Shown here piece by piece: positions 15,572-21,523 of a DNA stretch of 21,523 nt. The DNA comes from Candidatus Egaibacter danicus. GTDB lineage: Bacteria; Pseudomonadota; Gammaproteobacteria; Burkholderiales; Burkholderiaceae. A program made the position numbers and the translations under genes. Within the stretch, counting starts at the first letter, position 1, and each line of letters opens with the position of its first letter. The notes below the pieces were generated by a model that did no database searches, was not told the DNA's origin, and worked only from the letters and a program-made list of their open reading frames with translations. The stretch is taken from positions 1 to 21,523 of the forward strand of contig JAABRC010000006.1 of the NCBI GenBank assembly GCA_011391115.1, given 5' to 3'.

Positions 15572-15610
15572 CGGGGTTTACCCGGGTAGCAGCAAAGTTT
15601 CGCCACTCCC
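15572..15610 (-). promoter_or_regulatory. Pair of stem-loops between two minus-strand IPTL-CTERM genes
   Basis: Read on the minus strand, a 10-pair imperfect stem (GGGAGTGGCG with TTTGCTGCTACCC, some G-U pairs and one bulge) is followed at once by a GGG-TAAA-CCC hairpin. The pair lies in the 163-bp gap 59 bases downstream of one IPTL gene and about 65 bases upstream of the next. It may be a terminator without a clean T-tract, or a structured 5' leader of the gene at 14858-15505. Confidence 0.35.
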
Positions 15611-15668
15611 ACCAACCAGGGAAAACTGCCATTGATCGGCCTTTTAGCCCATCAGTATGGGCTCGGAA

Positions 15669-16451
15669 TCACCTCTGGCGGCGCAGCCGCATCAGCGCAA
15701 ACAGGGCCAGCATGCCAGCCAGCAGCATGGTGCCCCACTGGGACAAGGTTGGAATGGGCTTGGTCTCCATCGGTGCGGCGTTGACCCACTGGCTGCCAAT
15801 GAGTGCGGCCATGAACGCTTTGGAGTCGTCTGTAAAGAAATCGCTATCCTGCCAATCTGCTTCGAGCAAATACAGCATGCCCGCAGCCCCCTGGGGTCGG
15901 ATGGCAAACATCACGGCCCCGTTCAGCGCGCCACCCAATGCAGTCACGGCAGGTTCTCCTGTAACCAGGGCATTCAGGCTGTACCCGCAGCTGGCTTCAT
16001 CGGAAAGTGTTTCCGCAATATTGTTGGCCACCCAGAAAGGATGCGTGGGGTTGAGTTTGACTTGCGGCATGGCGTTGTCATAACAGTCTCCATACCCGGC
16101 GCCTTGTGAGTAAGCCGTGCCGTAAATGGCGTTGTAAACCTCATCGGATATCGAATACTCCGTAATGATCTTGCCGCCGCCATTGAGATAGGCAAGCCAG
16201 GCGGCGCCATTCCCGGCCACGGTGCCGCTTCGGGTAACCAGCATCGCCTGCGTGCTCGCCGTCGGTGCGCATCCAGTCACTTCGGTATAAGGACCGGCAG
16301 CGCCATACAGGTTGGCACCGGCTCGGTCCGTGCTACCGCAAAACATGATTTCGGTGAGCTGGGCGCTGGCGGGAGCAGACATCAGCATCAGCACGGCAGC
16401 AGCCAGTGCAGCGCTTAAGCGCATGGCAAGAGTTTTGGATAGCGCGTACAT
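15669..16451 (-). CDS. Secreted IPTL-CTERM protein, function unknown
   Basis: This protein of 260 residues has a signal peptide (MYALSKTLAMRLSAALAAAV onward, cut near APASA) and a mature domain with four Cys (MFCGS, TGCAP, GDCYD, ASCGY). Residues 233-260 carry IPTLSQWG, a hydrophobic helix and RLRRQR, the IPTL-CTERM signal. The segment AWLAYLNGGGKIITEYSIS, followed by HPFWVANNIAETL, recalls glutamine-amidotransferase-like folds that put a Gly-rich turn after a strand, but no catalytic triad can be assigned. The start at 16451 is chosen because GGAGAA (16459-16464) lies seven bases upstream and the signal peptide begins there. A longer reading frame to 16628 adds residues that hide the signal peptide. 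Confidence 0.82.
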   Translation of the reverse strand: MYALSKTLAMRLSAALAAAVLMLMSAPASAQLTEIMFCGSTDRAGANLYGAAGPYTEVTGCAPTASTQAMLVTRSGTVAGNGAAWLAYLNGGGKIITEYSISDEVYNAIYGTAYSQGAGYGDCYDNAMPQVKLNPTHPFWVANNIAETLSDEASCGYSLNALVTGEPAVTALGGALNGAVMFAIRPQGAAGMLYLLEADWQDSDFFTDDSKAFMAALIGSQWVNAAPMETKPIPTLSQWGTMLLAGMLALFALMRLRRQR

Positions 16452-16635
16452 TTTTTCGTTCTCCATGGAAACAATGGTGATGATATTTGGTTGATATTCG
16501 ATGACAACCAACATTTTCTCCCTGGAGTCCGCACTTTCGCAAGGACTAGACCTATCTGCGAGCTGCAATTTTTGTTCGACTGTTGCGAATTCGCTGCGAT
16601 CATGGCGACGCGGTTGTAAATTGTTCACGAAATAA

Positions 16636-16689
16636 TTGACGGGCCGTTACACTTTCTGGGCTCCGTCGGTCATAGTCATAACCCGTCAA
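16636..16689. promoter_or_regulatory. Inverted repeat in divergent intergenic region
   Basis: TTGACGGG (16636-16643) and CCCGTCAA (16682-16689) are perfect 8-bp inverted arms with 38 bp between them. They lie in the 255-bp space between divergent IPTL-CTERM genes. The right arm ends 17 bases before the start of the plus-strand gene. It could be an operator pair or a long-loop RNA stem. No good -10 box was seen at the expected distance from the TTGACG. Confidence 0.35.
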
Positions 16690-16706
16690 ATTCAAGAAGG
16701 TAAATC

Positions 16707-17339
16707 ATGAAACTAGGGAAACTTTTGGCATCAGCCTTGTTCTATGCGCTCGTTGTTTCTAGCAGCCATGCTGCAATTTATACAGAGGCAGGAGATGCAG
16801 GACAAACGCTGGGCACCGCCCAGTCGGTTGCTGCTAACACGACACAAATCAACGGCACACTTGGAGTAGCAGGAGACGTTGATTTATACAAACTGGTGTT
16901 TGCCGCCAATGCGACAGTGACCTTTTATGCGCCAGCCTCGAATATAGACAGCAACTTGATTCTGTTTGATGCTGCCGGCCATGGACTTTGGGGCGATGAC
17001 GACGGTGGCGGCGGTCTTGACAGCCAGATTGTCTTTAACGTGACGCCCGGCACGTACTACCTGGCGTTTGGCGACAACAATATCGCGGCAAGAGATTCAT
17101 CAAACAACGCTTTTTGCTCGAATGATGATGGTGATTGCACCGACGACCCGATCAGTGTGCTGGATAATTTTTATTCCGCCGGTACCGATACCGGCCCATA
17201 CACGATTACCCTTTCCTCACCCGCTGGAGGCACATCAACGACTCAAGCCATCCCAACGCTGAGTGAGTGGGGGATGATCTTGCTGGCTGGTTTGCTGGCT
17301 TTGGGCACCGCCTTGACAATGCGCCGCCAGCGCAGATGA
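16707..17339 (+). CDS. DVUA0089-like secreted protein with IPTL-CTERM signal
   Basis: This protein of 210 residues has a signal peptide (KLLASALFYALVVSSSHA) and then a pre-peptidase-like beta-sandwich of the DVUA0089 type: EAGDAGQTLGTAQ, INGTLGVAGDVDLYKLVF, NLILFDAAGHGLWGDDDGG and TPGTYYLAFGD. The acidic GDDDGGGG turn may bind calcium (inference). Residues 182-210 are IPTLSEWG, a hydrophobic helix and RRQRR, a full IPTL-CTERM signal for exosortase H. The start has AAGAAGG (16694-16700) six bases upstream. The gene is divergent from the preceding IPTL-CTERM gene and may share regulation with it. No catalytic motif is visible, so a structural or adhesive surface role is likely. Confidence 0.87.
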   Translation: MKLGKLLASALFYALVVSSSHAAIYTEAGDAGQTLGTAQSVAANTTQINGTLGVAGDVDLYKLVFAANATVTFYAPASNIDSNLILFDAAGHGLWGDDDGGGGLDSQIVFNVTPGTYYLAFGDNNIAARDSSNNAFCSNDDGDCTDDPISVLDNFYSAGTDTGPYTITLSSPAGGTSTTQAIPTLSEWGMILLAGLLALGTALTMRRQRR

Positions 17340-17370
17340 GTGTGAGTCGTTCCGCGACGAAATTACCCAG

Positions 17371-17532
17371 CTACTGCGCCAGCACCTCCACAATGCCAAC
17401 CCCGGTGGCGCTGTTGAAGCCCCGCACGATCACCGTGTAGGCGACAGGGTCCAGGATGGTCAGAATGGCCGATTTCATTGCCTCGGTGGGAGCCAACCCA
17501 GTGGGGGTGATGTCGGCTGCATTGGGCGGAAG
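17371..17532 (-). pseudogene. Decayed 3' end of the 129-aa repeat module
   Basis: On the minus strand, about 50 codons ending at TAG read NAADITPTGLAPTEAMKSAI, then LDPVAYTVIVRGFNSATGVG, then IVEVLAQ. This is clearly the end of the repeat module of the two proteases (EADITATGLAPTDPMESAIL in the M4 gene). The upstream part of the gene is gone: 17533-17680 has no similarity to the module and no gene was seen there. A short frame to 17595 joins unrelated residues to it. It is therefore a remnant, and also the only content found in the 341-bp gap between the neighbouring genes. Confidence 0.8.
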
Positions 17533-17680
17533 GCCAACATGCAATTGGCGTAAAGCGCAGACAGAGTCGTGACTGATCAAAAATATAGCATGCACATGGT
17601 TGATATTGCCTGGGTGCTTAACTCTGGGCTGTAATGTGGAACCAAGAGTAAATTTCTGACGGCTTGTGCCGACCTTTCAC

Positions 17681-18031
17681 TCAATGCCTGGACGGATCGT
17701 CTGGTGCTTGCACGTCGAGTAAGGCAATGCGTTGATTGAGCCGGCGCAACTGGCGCTCAAGCCGGGTTTGCGTGATGTCGGAGTAGAGCGATTTGATCAG
17801 CAGTACTAAAACGGCCCCCAGCAACAGTGCCGTTGGTGGATAGCTGATACCTACCCAACCGGCGATGCGGTCAATCAGCCCGGGCCACAGCCCCAAAACA
17901 GCGGCTAGTGTGGCGACCACAATCCAGAACAGCCCATGCAGAATGTAGATGTGGTCGCGGCGCAACAAATAAATAATGACGATGGCCAAGCCCAAGCCAA
18001 GCAGACTGGTGGTGATTTGTAAATTGACCAT
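17681..18031 (-). CDS. DUF2304 family membrane protein
   Basis: This protein of 116 residues has three membrane helices (about 6-24, 32-50 and 64-84) and a charged, possibly coiled-coil tail (RLERQLRRLNQRIALLD). The opening MVNLQITTSLLGLGLAIVII with YLLRRD matches DUF2304 proteins. In many genomes these sit next to glycosyltransferases that act on lipid-linked sugars. Its ATG overlaps the stop of the upstream TPR glycosyltransferase-like gene by one base (TGATG), so both are very likely translated together and act together in the membrane. The biochemical role of DUF2304 is not known. Confidence 0.82.
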   Translation of the reverse strand: MVNLQITTSLLGLGLAIVIIYLLRRDHIYILHGLFWIVVATLAAVLGLWPGLIDRIAGWVGISYPPTALLLGAVLVLLIKSLYSDITQTRLERQLRRLNQRIALLDVQAPDDPSRH

Positions 18032-20022
18032 CAGGGTTTTGTCGCCGGTTGGGTCGCGGTGGATGGCTGGGCCAGCAATTGCTGAAGTTTCAGATAGGCC
18101 GGGTTGTTGGCCTCAGACCGTAGTGCCATTGCCAGGTCTTGCGAACTGGCCAGGTGGTCGCCCTTGGCATAGTGGATCAGGGCACGTGCGTAATATGCGG
18201 GACCGGTGGGCCGCTCGGCAATGGCAGGATTCAGAATATCCAGTGCAGCACCAAATTCTTCTTTGCCCGCGTAGGCCATGCTCATACCAACTTTGTAACG
18301 CTGCTTGTCCGAATTTTGTCGAATGAGGATGCGGTAGGCAGAAATGGCCGCATCGTAATTCTTGCTGGCTTGCGCTGACTCGGCTTGGCGCATGCGTGTG
18401 AACTCGGTGGCCTCTTCGGTCTGCGGGTGCGCCAAAGCTTGTGTAAAACTGGCGTGGGCCGGGGCAAACTGCCCCAGCGCATATTGCGATTCGCCGCGTT
18501 GGTAATAAAGTGCTGCTTCTGTAAAACCTTTGGCCTCGGCCTTGGCAAAGTTGTCTAGCGCCAGCAGGTGCTGGTCGAGTTGTTGCAAACTCACCCCCAT
18601 GTTAAAGCGCGCTGACCCAAGCGGTTCACCCAACGTTTCGGCTTGGGTAAACAGATATAGCGCATCTTGGTATGAGCCGGCCTCGAATTTTTCGGTTCCC
18701 AAATTGAGAAAGGGCCGCCAACGGCCCACGGCACTGGCTGGAGCATGCAAGTCGATCTTGTCAGCGGCGTCAAGCCAGGCCACGGCGGGGTTGCGCAAGC
18801 TGTGTATGCGGTCAAAGCTGAATGCAGCCAACACGCCCACCAGAATAAGCACCAAAGCATCAACTTTGCGATTTGAAACGCCCACCATTGGCAACGCCAG
18901 CAACAAGGGTAGCGCCATAGACCAAAGGTAACTGCGGTAAAGCACGAATGGGTCTTGCAACCAGACCGTCGCAAATTCGGTGAAAAACAAAAGGCAGGGC
19001 AGCAGCAGGCCAAGCCCAACCAATCCCCATACATCGCTGCGCCGCAAGACAAGCCATGCAGACCCCAGCAACAAGCAGAGCCAGGCAACGGCGCCGATCA
19101 GGCTTGCACTGATCAGGGTCAGCGGAAACGCCGGACGGATGTCGATCGACATCCAGTCCACATAAGGCAGCAGCCACATCAGGCCATATTTGAAAAACAG
19201 CCCTGCCTGGTGGACGATGCTCAACAGATAAAGATGCTGGTGGATGCCAGGCTGAAGTTGTTCAAGTTGCAGGGCAAAGGCGCGGCTGGTTTCATCGAAC
19301 ACGGCACCTACGATGGCACCGTACTGGCTGTAGAGCACTGCGCCCATGGCAACAAGCAGAGCAGCAGCCAGGCTGATCGCAGCAATAAGCCGCAGGATGG
19401 GAGGACGTTTGATGAAGACAAAAAGTGGCACGGTCAGCAGGATGGCGGTCACGGCATGCTCTTTGGCTGCCACCCCGAGCAGGTAGCACACGAAAGCAGT
19501 CACAAACCAGACGGGTCGCCCACTGACAAGCCCGCGTACAAACCCCAGGCAGGCGAGAACTACAAACAAGGTAGCCATCAAAATGGAGCGCTGAATCAGG
19601 TAGGCCACTGCGTAAACGGCAACGGGGTTAAAAGCCCATAACGCCACTCCCGTGCGCGCTGCACCAGGAAACGATGATGCAAAATATGGCTGACTTTTTT
19701 GCCCATCACTCCAGGCGGCACGCTCAAGCAACGCAAGCACCAGCGCATACAGCGCCAGCGCCGTGGCAATGTGCAAGCCTATGTTGAAAAGGCGTTGACC
19801 TGGCCAGTTTTCACCTAAAATATTATGGATCCAGACAAAACTGCTGTACGACACCAGCCGGGTTTTGAATTGCAGCAGGCTGCCGTAGTGCGCAAAAATG
19901 GTGCCGTCGGTCAAGCGGCCATCGTCAAACACCAGTTGGTTGTCCAAGCCGAAGGCATACAACATTAAAATACCGGCTGCCAGGGCGACCGTGTACAGCG
20001 CGTTGGTAGATTTAGGCGTCAT
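18031..20022 (-). CDS. TMTC-like membrane glycosyltransferase with C-terminal TPR repeats
   Basis: This 663-residue protein starts with ten or so membrane helices in its first 415 residues. The first extracytoplasmic loop holds the acidic motif QLVFDDGRL and then SSFVWIHNILGENWPGQRLF, the GT-C pattern of TMTC/PMT-type enzymes, in which acidic loop residues act in sugar transfer from a lipid carrier. The region from about 430 to 640 is a series of TPR units (for example LGTEKFEAGSYQDALYLFTQ, YYQRGESQYALGQFAPAHAS, YAKGDHLASSQDLAMAL). This arrangement is common in bacterial proteins linked to glycan or protein glycosylation. A tail rich in Thr, Pro and Ala ends the protein. The ATG at 20022 has no strong Shine-Dalgarno sequence, and only 52 bases separate it from the divergent transglycosylase start. 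It overlaps the DUF2304 gene. Confidence 0.8.
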   Translation of the reverse strand: MTPKSTNALYTVALAAGILMLYAFGLDNQLVFDDGRLTDGTIFAHYGSLLQFKTRLVSYSSFVWIHNILGENWPGQRLFNIGLHIATALALYALVLALLERAAWSDGQKSQPYFASSFPGAARTGVALWAFNPVAVYAVAYLIQRSILMATLFVVLACLGFVRGLVSGRPVWFVTAFVCYLLGVAAKEHAVTAILLTVPLFVFIKRPPILRLIAAISLAAALLVAMGAVLYSQYGAIVGAVFDETSRAFALQLEQLQPGIHQHLYLLSIVHQAGLFFKYGLMWLLPYVDWMSIDIRPAFPLTLISASLIGAVAWLCLLLGSAWLVLRRSDVWGLVGLGLLLPCLLFFTEFATVWLQDPFVLYRSYLWSMALPLLLALPMVGVSNRKVDALVLILVGVLAAFSFDRIHSLRNPAVAWLDAADKIDLHAPASAVGRWRPFLNLGTEKFEAGSYQDALYLFTQAETLGEPLGSARFNMGVSLQQLDQHLLALDNFAKAEAKGFTEAALYYQRGESQYALGQFAPAHASFTQALAHPQTEEATEFTRMRQAESAQASKNYDAAISAYRILIRQNSDKQRYKVGMSMAYAGKEEFGAALDILNPAIAERPTGPAYYARALIHYAKGDHLASSQDLAMALRSEANNPAYLKLQQLLAQPSTATQPATKP

Positions 20023-20074
20023 GCCAAATGATGTGATGGGTTAGTTTGACTCATTTTTAATTGTAGGTGGTCGA

Positions 20075-20784
20075 TTGAAAAGGACTTTTGTAGTGGGTTT
20101 TCCATATTTGTTGCGACACACCGCCATGGTCAGTCTGTTTGCCCTGCTGTTTGCAGGTTTTCACAGCGCGGCATCTGCTGATGTCTGGAAGTACGTCGAT
20201 GCAAACGGTGTTACTCAATTTACCAATGAGATGCCACCCAGGAAGGCAGAGTTGGTGATTCATTCAAGTCCTGAATCGTCCGGAACGGCACGTGCAAATG
20301 CTGCACCAATGCCGCACACGTCAGCCCATACCACGGTAGCCGTTATCGATGGGTTGCCCGCGTACAAGGCGGCACAGGGCAGCATCAGTTCGGCTTCACA
20401 AGCGTATGGTGTTGATCTGGATCTGATCAAGGCAGTAGTAGCCACAGAATCTGCGTTTAACCCGGGTGCCGTGTCCAACAAAGGCGCAGTTGGCCTGATG
20501 CAACTGATGCCCGCAACGGCCAAGCGTTACGGCGTAAAGGCTGATCCGGGCGCAACGATGGTCAGCAAGCTCAAAGACCCGGATTTGAACATTCACACCG
20601 GTACCCGTCACTTGGCCGACTTGCTGCGCATTTATGGTGGCCAAACCGAGTTGGCTCTGGCCGCCTATAACGCCGGCGAAGGTGCGGTGGCGCGTGCCGG
20701 TAACCGCATTCCCAATTACAAAGAGACCCAGACCTACGTGATAAAGGTCATGGCGGTTTACCGCGCGCTGCAGGCTCGGGCCGT

Positions 20785-20788
<4 letters not shown>
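20075..20788 (+). CDS. Secreted lytic transglycosylase (SLT) with N-terminal DUF4124
   Basis: The protein has up to 237 residues. Signal peptide: hydrophobic core MVSLFALLFAGFHSAASA. A DUF4124 module follows (DVWKYVDANGVTQFTNEMPP), then a linker, then a C-terminal SLT domain. Catalytic Glu125 lies in AVVATESAFNPGAVS, followed by GAVGLMQLMPATAKRYGV and the LALAAYNAGEGAV motif. It cuts the MurNAc-GlcNAc bond of peptidoglycan in the periplasm, forming 1,6-anhydro ends. The TTG at 20075 is chosen: AGGTGG (20065-20070) lies upstream, and it supplies the basic n-region (KR) the signal peptide needs. ATG 20126 is the alternative but has no Shine-Dalgarno sequence. The gene converges with dbpA, and the two stop codons overlap. 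Confidence 0.9.

Positions 20789-21523
<735 letters not shown>

Noticed and set aside
15646..15663. AGCCCA/TGGGCT hairpin as terminator of the gene at 15669-16451
   Set aside because: The stem is only 6 bp and no T-tract follows on the minus strand.
15559..16109. Plus-strand frames opposite the IPTL-CTERM gene at 15669-16451
   Set aside because: They are antisense to a gene with a signal peptide, ribosome binding site and sorting signal, and have no recognisable features themselves.
16452..16628. N-terminal extension of the IPTL-CTERM protein to 16628
   Set aside because: The extension is polar and would bury the signal peptide. A good ribosome binding site lies directly before the ATG at 16451.
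18955..19641. Plus-strand open frame of 228 codons
   Set aside because: It is antisense to the membrane part of the TMTC-like gene. Its Q/K/P-rich sequence is the complement of hydrophobic codons.

Overview
The window looks like a chromosomal segment from a betaproteobacterium, most likely Burkholderiales (Comamonadaceae-like). The base composition is moderately GC-rich. Several C-termini carry the IPTLxxWG sorting signal typical of that group, and a dbpA-type helicase ends the window. No tRNA, rRNA, CRISPR array, transposase or integrase was seen. Almost everything concerns the cell envelope, exported proteins or glycans.

Region 1 (1-4888, + strand) is a polysaccharide or O-antigen type operon. 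It holds the 3' part of a tandem-domain GT4 glycosyltransferase, a tandem-domain GT2 glycosyltransferase joined to it by a TGATG overlap, and an OafA-like membrane acyltransferase whose frame is broken by an apparent 1-base deletion near 3930.

Region 2 (5058-10391, + strand) is a two-gene operon of secreted zinc proteases: a metzincin-type enzyme (HExxHxxGxxH), then a thermolysin-like M4 enzyme. Their unrelated catalytic parts end in the same pair of 129-residue repeats. The 771-bp block encoding these is almost identical in both genes and has no indels, which points to recent duplication or gene conversion. A decayed third copy of the 3' end lies at 17371-17532 on the other strand.

Region 3 (10556-17339) is an exported-protein cluster. 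Four proteins end in an IPTL-CTERM tripartite signal, the known substrate signal of exosortase H (XrtH, not in this window): a beta-helix/choice-of-anchor-Q protein, two small secreted proteins on the minus strand and one DVUA0089-like protein. Between the first and second sits a compact three-gene cassette (NeuD/PglD-type hexapeptide acyltransferase, ketopantoate-reductase-like enzyme, FemAB/GNAT-like acyltransferase). It is followed by a relic of the choice-of-anchor-Q coding region, which suggests this locus has been rearranged.

Region 4 (17681-21523) has a minus-strand pair, a TMTC-like membrane glycosyltransferase with TPRs and a DUF2304 membrane protein, coupled by a TGATG overlap. Divergent from it is a secreted lytic transglycosylase with a DUF4124 domain. 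This meets, with overlapping stop codons, the 3' end of dbpA.

A reasonable reading, which is inference, is a locus for building and decorating surface glycan and for exporting and anchoring surface proteins. The most unusual elements are the shared protease C-terminal module, its spread and decay within 11 kb, the clustering of IPTL-CTERM substrates, and the acyltransferase/reductase cassette.
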